Source: Trinickia mobilis (lineage in GTDB: Bacteria > Pseudomonadota > Gammaproteobacteria > Burkholderiales > Burkholderiaceae). From it: a DNA stretch of 36,329 nucleotides. The stretch's first letter is position 1. Every line of letters begins with the position of its first letter. The notes beneath the pieces were generated by a model, which saw only the letters and a program-made list of their open reading frames with translations, made no database searches and was not told the DNA's origin. Positions 1 to 6,830 of the stretch are shown piece by piece. The position numbers and the translations under genes were made by a program. The stretch lies in assembly GCF_017315705.1 (NCBI RefSeq), contig NZ_JAFLRF010000050.1:1-36329 (forward strand), read 5' to 3'.

Positions 1-240
1 CGAACACATCAGCACGAGCTTGTCGTAGTAGTTCATGAAGCCGTGGTAGCGCGACAGCGCGAACCCCGCTCCAGCGGCCATCGCGAGCGCGAACAGCCAG
101 TCGAATGCGTTAAGACGCTTGAGGAAGGGGCGCTCGTCGTACAGCACGCGCGTTTGACCCACGCTCCACGTGGGCCGAGGCCGATGCATTGCCGCTTGAG
201 CAGGCACCGCGGCATCGGGAGAAGACGAGCTTGGTTTCAT
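1..240 (-). CDS. ccsB: Cytochrome c biogenesis protein CcsB/ResC, 5' part only
   Basis: Only the first 80 codons lie in the window; the gene continues off the left edge. The product begins MKPSSSSPDAAVP and carries the block YDERPFLKRLNAFDWLFAL followed by a hydrophobic stretch (about residues 50-62). This is how Burkholderiales CcsB/ResC proteins look as they enter their first membrane helix. CcsB is the membrane heme-handling half of cytochrome c maturation System II and works with ResB/CcsA-type partners to attach heme to CxxCH motifs outside the cytoplasmic membrane. The ATG at 238-240 has a modest GGTGA upstream. Usually a resB gene precedes ccsB; here a terminator and a di-heme cytochrome gene lie upstream instead. 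The identification is from memory of the family and covers only the N-terminus. Confidence 0.7.
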   Translation of the reverse strand, partial: MKPSSSSPDAAVPAQAAMHRPRPTWSVGQTRVLYDERPFLKRLNAFDWLFALAMAAGAGFALSRYHGFMNYYDKLVLMCS

Positions 241-312
241 GGCATTCACCGTTTGACTGCTGCGACGAGTACGGGCTTCATGATTCACTCGCAAGCGCGT
301 ACTGCTTGGTAT

Positions 313-346
313 AAAAAAAGGTGCTCACCGTGGATAGATGAGCACC
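313..346 (-). terminator. Rho-independent terminator of the cytochrome/oxidase locus
   Basis: The minus-strand RNA forms a perfect 8-bp stem, GGTGCTCA pairing with TGAGCACC (339-346 and 320-327), with an 11-base loop. It is followed immediately by seven U residues (A-run 313-319 on the plus strand). It lies 139 bases beyond the stop codon of the cytochrome c4 gene and separates that locus from ccsB. No other gene or repeat is evident in the 241-484 gap. Confidence 0.85.
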
Positions 347-484
347 AAGAAGGGCGCCAGCCGGGGAACTGGCACCAGAACTGTTGACCGCTTGTTGATC
401 CGTAAACATCTGCAATGTCCCTCTTCCTTTCCGTTGACGGCTGTGATCACGCCGATAAGCAGTTCCACCACGAAAGCCGCTTGC

Positions 485-1156
485 TCATTGATCGACTGGC
501 GGGCTGGCAGATGTCTCCTCTTCAGGCGGAAACGCTTCGACGAACGCTGCCACGGCGCGCATGTCCCGGTCCGACATGTTGGCGCACACAGCCTTCATGA
601 CTGCGCCGCGGGGCCGGGTGTCGGTTTGCCGGAAGACCTCTAGCTGCTTCGTGACGTAGTCCGCGTGCTGACCCGCGAGCCGGGGAAACTGATTCATCCC
701 TTCGCCATGCTGGCCGTGGCACGAAACGCACGCCGCGACGCCCTTGTCAGGCAGGCCCGAATGATAGATGGCCCGGCCTTCGTTGATGAGCGCGAGATCG
801 CTCGCCTCACCGAGGACCGCGGATTGACTCGAGAAATACGTTGCAAGCTCGTCGATCTGCGTGTCGGTCAAATGTGTGAAGCCCCACATGAAACGCTGCG
901 CGTTCGGGTCGGCTCGCGAATGGCTCTTGAAGTCCGTCAGTTGATCGACCAGGTATTCCTTTCGTTGCCCGGCAAGCTTCGGAAAGGTAGGCGATACCGA
1001 CACGCCGGTCACGCCGTGACAGTTCGAGCACACCTGAAGCGCGATGGTCTTTCCCCGCACGTCGGGGTTGTCGACTTGCCGCGAATGTTCCAGGTCTTGA
1101 CAAGCCGACCCGGCGAGCAGCAGTCCGATGGAGATGATATGCGCCACTTTGTTCAT
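485..1156 (-). CDS. Di-heme cytochrome c4-like protein
   Basis: This is a 223-residue exported cytochrome with two heme c motifs, CSNCH at residues 43-47 and CVSCH at 143-147, one in each half of a duplicated fold. Likely axial methionines are Met90 and Met194 (in NMSDRDMRAVAAF). The repeated FP-K/R-LAGQ segments after each heme site are typical of the cytochrome c4/c553 family, soluble or membrane-attached periplasmic electron shuttles. The start MNKVAHIISIGLLLAGSAC is chosen because AGGAG sits nine bases upstream; an upstream in-frame start at 1246 would run into the neighbouring gene. Cys19 could be lipidated, but the residue at -3 is Gly, so the lipobox is poor. It lies 71 bases after the Cyc2-like gene and is probably its electron acceptor (inference). 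Confidence 0.88.
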   Translation of the reverse strand: MNKVAHIISIGLLLAGSACQDLEHSRQVDNPDVRGKTIALQVCSNCHGVTGVSVSPTFPKLAGQRKEYLVDQLTDFKSHSRADPNAQRFMWGFTHLTDTQIDELATYFSSQSAVLGEASDLALINEGRAIYHSGLPDKGVAACVSCHGQHGEGMNQFPRLAGQHADYVTKQLEVFRQTDTRPRGAVMKAVCANMSDRDMRAVAAFVEAFPPEEETSASPPVDQ

Positions 1157-1227
1157 GTCATCAAACTCCTTACTGCAGTTGCGCTCCGTCCGCGAGGCAC
1201 GGCGCACGGGAAACAGCGGACGGGATA

Positions 1228-2616
1228 TCACCACGAAGCGACCCACAGATAAATGAACAGCGTGTCGTTGTCCCTCGCGTTGCGCCCGTTGCCGTCGTAG
1301 TTGGTCGTCGCACCGAGGAACTTGGTGAAGAACGTGTACTGGATGCCGATGCGGACGCGCTGGTCCGGCATCCAGAATATTTCGGGCATCCAGCCCTGGG
1401 TATTCGGATGGAAGTTCGCGCTGGCCGAGTAGTGCACGCTGTCCGGGGTGCCCGTCGTATTGAAAAACGAGAGGCTGACGCCGTATTTGTTCTGGTACAC
1501 GTACGACGCCTTCAGGCGTAATGAGTCGAGATTCGCCGCTGTGTTGTCGCCCAGCACGAAATTGTTCGGATCATGGATGTTTTCCCGCACATAGCGCGCT
1601 TGCGCGGTGATCGTGTGCGGTTCCAGCAGGTACTCGTACTGCGTGTCGAGGCCGTAATCGCGATAGCGCGTCACGCCCGTGCCGAAGATCGGGAAATTGT
1701 TCGCGTCGTTCGGATACAGGTTGGCGCTGAACCCGAACGCGCCGACCATCACGCTATGAGGCCCCCAGTCGTGCGTCAATGCGAGGCGTGCATACGGGTT
1801 GTAGCCGCGCAGATAGATCTGCGGGTGGACCGGATTCCCCTCGCTGTTCCCATGGCTCAGGAATGACCAGATGCCGTCGGCCGTACTGTATGCGGTCAGC
1901 TCGGCGTAAACCAGCTTGTTCCAGTACAGGTAGGCGCCCGTGCCGACGGCCTGCGTCGCGAGGCTCCCGCCTTCGATGAGCGGCAGGTTCGGGATTTTGG
2001 CAACCGGGCTGATCGTCGACGAAATGTACGGATAGCCCCATGCCGGCGCAGTGTTGAAGACGTCCTGCACGGTCGGATTGTTGTGCACCGTCGCGCCCAG
2101 GATGAGATCGTTCGCCTCGGTCATGATCCGGTCGACGAAGCGGAAGTCGGTATTGTCCGACGTCCAGTGGCCTTTCCATCGGCCGTCGGGGTCCTGGTGA
2201 TCGTAGTTGATGTAGGTGAACTGAGCGAACCCGCCGATCTTGTCGGTGATCTTCCCGGCGAGGAAGATGCTCGCAAAGTCGAATATCGGAAGACCATCCT
2301 TCGTGTTGATGGCATTGCCGCTCGAGTCGGTATTGGCCCTCGTCTTGCTCAGATCGCCGATTGCCATCCCCGCGATCGGGATCGTGCGCTCGCCAAGCGT
2401 ATAGCCGTTCAGCTTGAACATTCGCCCATAGGGCGTGAGTTCAGGAAATTGCCCCCCGGCGTGACAAGCCACACAACTTTGTCCGGTTTGGCGCGCGAAA
2501 ATCGGCAGCGCGTGTGCGGTGGTCGCCTGCAGCAACGCCAGCATCATGAATGCGAGTATCCAGCCACCGCGCAGCACGTGACGAAGTGCTGCATGGCTGA
2601 CAAGAACCTTTGTCAT
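1228..2616 (-). CDS. Cyc2-like fused monoheme cytochrome-porin of the outer membrane
   Basis: The 462-residue protein has a signal peptide (about 1-36, ending AHA), then a single heme c site CVACH at residues 48-52 in the context LPIFARQTGQSCVACH, followed by FPELTPYGRMFKLNGYT. The PxFARQTG-CxxCH-FPxL-GRxFKLxGYT signature is, to my knowledge, that of Cyc2, the fused cytochrome-porin that takes electrons from Fe(II) at the outer membrane of iron oxidisers. From about residue 75 on, the sequence is rich in alternating aromatic beta strands and ends in an aromatic residue (VASW), as outer-membrane barrels do. Its length is near the Cyc2 range (about 400-500). AGGAG lies upstream of the ATG. It follows the cytochrome-binding-protein fusion after a 113-bp gap holding a shared regulatory motif, and precedes cytochrome c4. 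The substrate is unknown. Confidence 0.75.
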   Translation of the reverse strand: MTKVLVSHAALRHVLRGGWILAFMMLALLQATTAHALPIFARQTGQSCVACHAGGQFPELTPYGRMFKLNGYTLGERTIPIAGMAIGDLSKTRANTDSSGNAINTKDGLPIFDFASIFLAGKITDKIGGFAQFTYINYDHQDPDGRWKGHWTSDNTDFRFVDRIMTEANDLILGATVHNNPTVQDVFNTAPAWGYPYISSTISPVAKIPNLPLIEGGSLATQAVGTGAYLYWNKLVYAELTAYSTADGIWSFLSHGNSEGNPVHPQIYLRGYNPYARLALTHDWGPHSVMVGAFGFSANLYPNDANNFPIFGTGVTRYRDYGLDTQYEYLLEPHTITAQARYVRENIHDPNNFVLGDNTAANLDSLRLKASYVYQNKYGVSLSFFNTTGTPDSVHYSASANFHPNTQGWMPEIFWMPDQRVRIGIQYTFFTKFLGATTNYDGNGRNARDNDTLFIYLWVASW

Positions 2617-2676
2617 GGCTGTGACTCCTGCACCGCACGCAATGCCTTCATTGTGCTAACGCGAGGTCGGAATCGG

Positions 2677-2710
2677 GATGGGTCAACCTCCTCCTCTTGC
2701 GGTAGGGGAA
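2677..2710 (-). promoter_or_regulatory. Copy 1 of a 34-bp shared element upstream of the Cyc2-like gene
   Basis: On the plus strand this reads GATGGGTCA, ten variable bases plus one, then TTGCGGTAGGG and GAA. It matches 28 of 34 bases, without gaps, to 18428-18461 upstream of the first oxidase gene. It lies 60 bases before the Cyc2-like start codon and in the same orientation relative to transcription as the other copy. The dyad seen in copy 2 is degraded here. Function as an activator or repressor site is inferred. Confidence 0.6.
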
Positions 2711-2729
2711 GCGCTAGATGCAATCGGCC

Positions 2730-4433
2730 TCACGGCACGATCCAGTCCCCATCGGCCACGAGCTTGATATGATCCGGCCCGGCAAAGCGGACGATATAGC
2801 CGCCCTTGGACGCGAATGTCTGGCCCGGCGCCAGCGTCAGGCGCGGATAGTAGCCCGTCAGGATGCGGCGTTCGAGCATGTCCTGAATCCGCTCCACCAG
2901 ATAGTCCCTCACGAACGCATCGACCATATGGCTCAGTGTCTCGGCGAGCAGACCGCATGCGAGATAGGTGTCGGCCTGCACCTGTGGAGCCACGATCGGA
3001 ATCTGTCTGATCGAGAACCAGCCGAACGCGTAGTCGACGCGCACGCGCCGCCCTTCCGGCAAATCGAACGGGTAGGCGAGACGCGTGACGCCGCGCCAAC
3101 TGGCCGGCAAGGGCGTGCTATCGAGCCCGCCCAGCAGGCCCGACATGAACACGGTATCCGTCGCCGGGGGGATCCGCGCGAGCGCCGCAACATCGGGCGG
3201 ACGCAGCCACAGTACGAGCACGTCCGAGCGCGGTATCCCATGCATCGCGTGCGTGATGCTCTCGCCGGGGGCAAGCGCGTGGTTCGATACCGCGATTCCG
3301 TGAGCCTTCAGTGCCGCGGCAAGGGCCTGCGCTCCGTGCGCGCCGTTGTCTCCCGCACGATAGACCTGCCAGACGGCTCGCGCCGCTTTCGTCGCCTGCG
3401 CTGAGCGCGCTCCGGCTTCACCGAGAATGCGCGCCGCGATCAGGTCCGACTCGAGCAGCACGCCTTTCGAAAAGTACACCGAATAGAAATCGTGATCGGT
3501 CTCGACCGGTACCTCGACGTTGGGAAAGAGGCACGGCACGGCCTCCTGCTCGCAGAAGTCGTGAATCGGCGCCCAGTTCCTGCCTCCGAGACCCGACACC
3601 ACCGCGAACACCGGCTGCCGGGCCAGAAACTGCGTGAGCTGGTCACGCCAGGTGTCCGGCGGACCTTTGAGCTCCCACACATGCAGTTCCCAGCGGCGAT
3701 TCACCATGAACATCATCTTGCGCGACGAACGCAACCGCGGCACCGCACCGAGTGGAAAGACGTTCTTGTCGGCGAAGTAGTGCGTGAGGACATCGAGCAT
3801 GCCTGCCCGTTTCACCGGGTCGGCATCGGGCGCGATGATCGTCGCGAAGTGCAGCACGGTATCCGTTACGCCCGCCGGCCTTCGCTGATCGAGGTGTTTC
3901 AGGTAGCCGATCAGCGCCTGCATATCGGCGTCGTTCAGCGCGTACTGCGGCATCAGGCTGCTGAGCGGCTTGCCTTCCGAGTCGATCCCTTCGCGAATGG
4001 CTCGCGCGATCGTCGCATCCGTGTACGGTTCGCGTTCGAAGCGCATCCCGGGAACATACGGCAATTCGACATCTTCCGGGTTTTGCGCGCGCGGCTCGAC
4101 GAGGTAGCGCCAGGTGATTGGCGGGATGCTGCTGTTGCCCTCCTTGGAGCCTAAGCCACTGCGCCGATGGCAGTTCACACAGGCCGCGGCGGCGCCTTGC
4201 AGGCGCACGCCGTCCTCATGCAGCGCTTGAAGCGGTTCGCCCGAGCTCAGAACTCCCTGCTGGTAGAGGGCCGCCCCCGCGCTCGCCGTCGCGACAGGCT
4301 GCGCGGCCGGCGCGCAACGCGCCTCGCCCACAGGCGCGATCAGCGCGGCGAGCAACGCGCATCGAGCGAGCCATCGCGCCGCAAGCGGGGGTGCCGATGC
4401 GCGGCCTCGCGGCCAGCCTCCCGCGCGGCTCAT
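2730..4433 (-). CDS. Cytochrome c fused to a type I periplasmic binding protein
   Basis: The 567-residue exported protein has a long signal region (about 1-40), a class I cytochrome c domain (about 52-184) with CVNCH at 85-89 and the probable axial Met161 in SSLMPQYALNDADMQALIGYL, and then a domain of about 375 residues. The second domain resembles ABC-transporter substrate-binding proteins of the Leu/Ile/Val type: a paired alpha/beta fold, segments such as FAVVSGLGGRNWAPIHDFCE and FMSGLLGGLDSTPLPASW, and a terminal beta-rich part. No ABC permease or ATPase is nearby, so the binding domain probably senses or presents a ligand rather than feeding a transporter (inference). Its ATG begins two bases after the stop of the upstream LolA-like gene, which indicates translational coupling. 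The ligand is unknown. Confidence 0.75.
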   Translation of the reverse strand: MSRAGGWPRGRASAPPLAARWLARCALLAALIAPVGEARCAPAAQPVATASAGAALYQQGVLSSGEPLQALHEDGVRLQGAAAACVNCHRRSGLGSKEGNSSIPPITWRYLVEPRAQNPEDVELPYVPGMRFEREPYTDATIARAIREGIDSEGKPLSSLMPQYALNDADMQALIGYLKHLDQRRPAGVTDTVLHFATIIAPDADPVKRAGMLDVLTHYFADKNVFPLGAVPRLRSSRKMMFMVNRRWELHVWELKGPPDTWRDQLTQFLARQPVFAVVSGLGGRNWAPIHDFCEQEAVPCLFPNVEVPVETDHDFYSVYFSKGVLLESDLIAARILGEAGARSAQATKAARAVWQVYRAGDNGAHGAQALAAALKAHGIAVSNHALAPGESITHAMHGIPRSDVLVLWLRPPDVAALARIPPATDTVFMSGLLGGLDSTPLPASWRGVTRLAYPFDLPEGRRVRVDYAFGWFSIRQIPIVAPQVQADTYLACGLLAETLSHMVDAFVRDYLVERIQDMLERRILTGYYPRLTLAPGQTFASKGGYIVRFAGPDHIKLVADGDWIVP

Positions 4434-4435
4434 GG

Positions 4436-5287
4436 TCAGGGTGCCGGACGTCCGGCACCAGGCAGCGCCGGCGAGGCGTCGACGTCGATCGAAACCGATT
4501 TGCGGCGCATCTGCGGCGACGCGGGTCTCGTGAAGATCCCATCGTCCAGCGGCGGATTGAGCGACACCTTGTCGATCGTCAGCTTGTCCTTTTTCTCGGA
4601 GGCCGCTGCGCCGCTCTCGATCTTGAGCGGTATCTGCAACCCCTCGACGCTCCGGAAGTCGCTGTAGCTCGTCTCCACGACGACCGTTTGCCCGAGCGGG
4701 GTGCGCACCTGGCGGTCAACCTTCACGTCAAGAAACGTTTGCGCGTCGATCCACACATGGCGGGTCACACCGGAAGGCAGCTTCGCGGCGAGACGATACG
4801 CATCGCGCCCGCCCACCTGATCGGTACCCTCGAGCGTGACGCTGACACCCTTCGCCTCATGGTCGATCAAGAGCCCGTCAATGACCTGCTCGTCGCGCGC
4901 GGAGCTCACCTCATCGATCGAGTACGGCCGCGGAGCGGCGCTGCCCATGCCGTTCGGGCCCAGTTTCCAGCCTTGCTTGCCATCGAATACGCGCACCGAT
5001 TTCTGATCGAATACGGTGACCTCGAAGCGTGTCTTGTTCGGGCGCTTCATGGCGAGGACAAACGGCAGATCCGGTGCAGGAGCATTGGCGCTATCCACGC
5101 GGCCGGACCAGATCATGGTCTGGACTTTGCGCCATGCGTCGAGACCGCCTCTCGAGGCAATGTTTTTCTCGACGATCTGATCCACGCTCAGATCCTGCCT
5201 GGGTATCTGCTCGCTTGCGAACACGGCGGCCCCGAGGCAACCGGCGAGCACCCATATTGCGAATGGTTTCATGGCCGCATACCGCAT
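4436..5287 (-). CDS. LolA-like periplasmic protein, second of a tandem pair
   Basis: A 283-residue exported protein with a signal peptide ending near VFASEQ. It contains DQIVEKNIASRGGLDAWRK, a run of beta strands, GWKLGPNG, and a late block TRHVWIDAQTFLDVKVDRQ. This arrangement resembles the LolA/outer-membrane-lipoprotein-sorting fold, an open half-barrel that binds hydrophobic ligands. It is clearly paralogous to the gene just upstream, matching its IVxxNxAARGGLxxWR, RxVWIDAxxFLxVKxD and KLTIxKVxLNxxxDDxxF segments. The start may be the ATG at 5287 or the one at 5272 (MKPFAIWVLAG); neither has a strong ribosome site. It runs directly into the cytochrome-binding-protein gene. The role in the locus is unknown; carrying a lipid, pigment or cofactor in the periplasm is a guess. 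Confidence 0.72.
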   Translation of the reverse strand: MRYAAMKPFAIWVLAGCLGAAVFASEQIPRQDLSVDQIVEKNIASRGGLDAWRKVQTMIWSGRVDSANAPAPDLPFVLAMKRPNKTRFEVTVFDQKSVRVFDGKQGWKLGPNGMGSAAPRPYSIDEVSSARDEQVIDGLLIDHEAKGVSVTLEGTDQVGGRDAYRLAAKLPSGVTRHVWIDAQTFLDVKVDRQVRTPLGQTVVVETSYSDFRSVEGLQIPLKIESGAAASEKKDKLTIDKVSLNPPLDDGIFTRPASPQMRRKSVSIDVDASPALPGAGRPAP

Positions 5288-5302
5288 CCGGGCACCCGAC
5301 GG

Positions 5303-6223
5303 CTAGTGGCTCGAGCCCAGGCTCGGGCTGCGGCTCGGGCTGCGGCTCGGGCTGCGGTTCGGGTTCGGGCTCGGGCTCGGGCTTGCGCTTGCGCCGAGCA
5401 CCGGCACCGGGTGCGTCACTTTCGCCACAGCGAGCTGCGGCTTGGCAAAGAGGGCGTCGTCCGCCTGCGAGTTCAGCGTGACCTTGTTGATGGTCAGCTT
5501 GTGCGTCCCCCTGGCGCCGACGACAACCGTCTCGATCGTATGCGGCATGACGAGGCCGCTCTCCTTCCGGTAGTCGCGATAGAAAATGGCGACGTTGTGC
5601 ATCTTGCCGTCGAGCTTGCGCGGGTCCCCGTCGATCTTCACTTCGAGAAAGCTCGACGCATCGATCCATACGCGGCGTGACGTGGTGTCTTTCATCGTCG
5701 CCTTCAGCACGTACGCGCGGTGGCCTTCGATCATTTCCATCCCGAGCACGTCGATTTTCGTGCCCTTCGCCGCATAGTCGACCAGCGGACCGTCCAGCTC
5801 GGCCCACGACGCAGCCGCTTTGGCCTCCGCGGGCGTGTAGGGCTCCACTTCGTTGCGGCCGAGGAAGGGCCTGACCTTCCAGCCCTGCGTGCCGTCGTAG
5901 ACCTGGAATGCCGTCTGGTCGTCGAAACGGATCTCGATGCGGCTTTTGTGCGGACGCTTGAGCGTCATCGTGAACGGGAGCTTGGTGTTCTTCGTGCCGC
6001 CGGCCTCGAGCTGCCCCGATACCGTCATCGTGTTGACCGCGCGCCACACCTGCAGACCGCCGCGCGCCGCGACGTTCCGGTCGACGATCTGCGCCGCGCT
6101 CAGGTGCGCTGCTGCCGCCGACTGGGCGCTTCCCGCAGCGGAGGCCGCGAGCGCTGCCGGACCGCACGTCACAAGCGTCGCCACCGACGCCGTCTGGATC
6201 GCCAGCGAAAGAAATCGGTTCAT
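5303..6223 (-). CDS. LolA-like periplasmic protein with Ser-Pro-Arg repeat tail
   Basis: A 306-residue exported protein, first of the tandem LolA-like pair. It has a signal peptide (about 1-26), AQIVDRNVAARGGLQVWR, GWKVRPFLGRNEVEPYT, RRVWIDASSFLEVKID and THKLTINKVTLNSQADDALF. The start at 6223 is supported by AGGAG eight bases upstream. After about residue 280 the protein leaves the family fold and becomes a low-complexity tail of Ser-Pro, Asn-Pro and Arg-Ser-Pro units, encoded by twelve hexanucleotide repeats (5321-5392). The tail is absent from its paralog, so it looks like a recent repeat expansion at the 3' end. A hairpin lies in the 91-bp gap upstream, close to the ribosome site. Confidence 0.72.
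   Translation of the reverse strand: MNRFLSLAIQTASVATLVTCGPAALAASAAGSAQSAAAAHLSAAQIVDRNVAARGGLQVWRAVNTMTVSGQLEAGGTKNTKLPFTMTLKRPHKSRIEIRFDDQTAFQVYDGTQGWKVRPFLGRNEVEPYTPAEAKAAASWAELDGPLVDYAAKGTKIDVLGMEMIEGHRAYVLKATMKDTTSRRVWIDASSFLEVKIDGDPRKLDGKMHNVAIFYRDYRKESGLVMPHTIETVVVGARGTHKLTINKVTLNSQADDALFAKPQLAVAKVTHPVPVLGASASPSPSPNPNRSPSRSPSRSPSLGSSH
5321..5392. repeat. Hexanucleotide tandem repeat in a gene 3' end
   Basis: Plus-strand pattern: three copies of GCTCGGGCTGCG, then GTTCGG twice, GCTCGG twice and GCTTGC twice, which makes twelve hexamers in 72 bases. The period of six keeps the reading frame, so slippage would change the length of the Ser-Pro/Arg tail of the LolA-like protein without breaking it. 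Confidence 0.9.
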
Positions 6224-6238
6224 GAGTGATCTCCTGTC

Positions 6239-6272
6239 GACCCGAGCTGGCGCTTTAGCGCTTACTCGGGTC
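6239..6272 (-). other. Intercistronic hairpin before the LolA-like pair
   Basis: An 8-bp perfect outer stem (GACCCGAG at 6239-6246, CTCGGGTC at 6265-6272) encloses a 3x3 internal loop and a second 5-bp stem (GCGCT/AGCGC). No U-run follows, so it is not a standard terminator. It ends 15 bases before the start codon of the downstream gene, next to its AGGAG, and could stabilise a processed mRNA or modulate translation. Confidence 0.6.
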
Positions 6273-6314
6273 CCATGCAAAGCGCTTCATCTGCGCACGA
6301 TCGCTGTTGCGCGA

Positions 6315-6830
6315 TCATTCGACTATCAGCCCGTCGACATGGAACGACCCCACGAATACGTCGACGCGCTCCCCGGCCTTGATCAGCCCACCTTTGTTCG
6401 AAAATACCATCCAGTACTCCTGACCGATTTCCAGCGGACCGCTCTGGCGCAGCGCGCCGACCTTGTCCATCACCGGGATCTCGAGCAACGCATGGCTCGT
6501 CCGCCCGAACATCAAGGCCGTCGCGGTCTTTTCGCCGAGCGGCCGCGCCGCCGCCGGATCCGTCACGCGATAGCTGAAGCGGATCAGGTTGCCCGACGCC
6601 GTGCGGCGCACGCTCAAGTGGTCGATGCCCTGCGCCAGCTCGTAGTAGCCCTTCGCGCGCTGCGGCAGGTTCACCGGCGAGTACGGCGACTGCTTCACCG
6701 CCGCCCCCGCCGCCTTGTGCGGCGCGTTCGCACTTTCCTCGCCCGCGGCCGGCTGAAGCACGGCCGCGGCGAGGCAGACACTGCCGGCAATCACCACTGC
6801 CGGCGGCGTCAAGCGGCAACGCTTGCTCAT
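6315..6830 (-). CDS. Small exported protein of unknown function
   Basis: A 171-residue protein with a signal peptide (about 1-29, ending QPAAGEE). After a variable linker it carries YSPVNLPQRAKGYYELAQG, GNLIRFSYRVTDPAAARPL, LEIPVMDKVGALRQSG, YWMVFSNKGGLIKAGERVD and a closing FHVDGLIVE. I believe I have seen this set in uncharacterised exported proteins of several Proteobacteria, but I cannot name the family. The beta-rich pattern suggests a small sandwich domain. Its ATG overlaps the stop codon of the giant gene (ATGA at 6830-6827), so the two are translationally coupled and probably needed in set amounts. A role as assembly factor or partner of the giant secreted protein is a guess. Confidence 0.75.
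   Translation of the reverse strand: MSKRCRLTPPAVVIAGSVCLAAAVLQPAAGEESANAPHKAAGAAVKQSPYSPVNLPQRAKGYYELAQGIDHLSVRRTASGNLIRFSYRVTDPAAARPLGEKTATALMFGRTSHALLEIPVMDKVGALRQSGPLEIGQEYWMVFSNKGGLIKAGERVDVFVGSFHVDGLIVE

Noticed and set aside
1157-1246. Longer cytochrome c4 start at 1246
   Set aside because: It would overlap the end of the Cyc2-like gene and add a charged stretch before the signal peptide; the ATG at 1156 has a strong AGGAG.
4118-5680. A 520-codon plus-strand open frame across the LolA-like genes
   Set aside because: Low-complexity Arg/Ala sequence antisense to three well-supported genes; a shadow.
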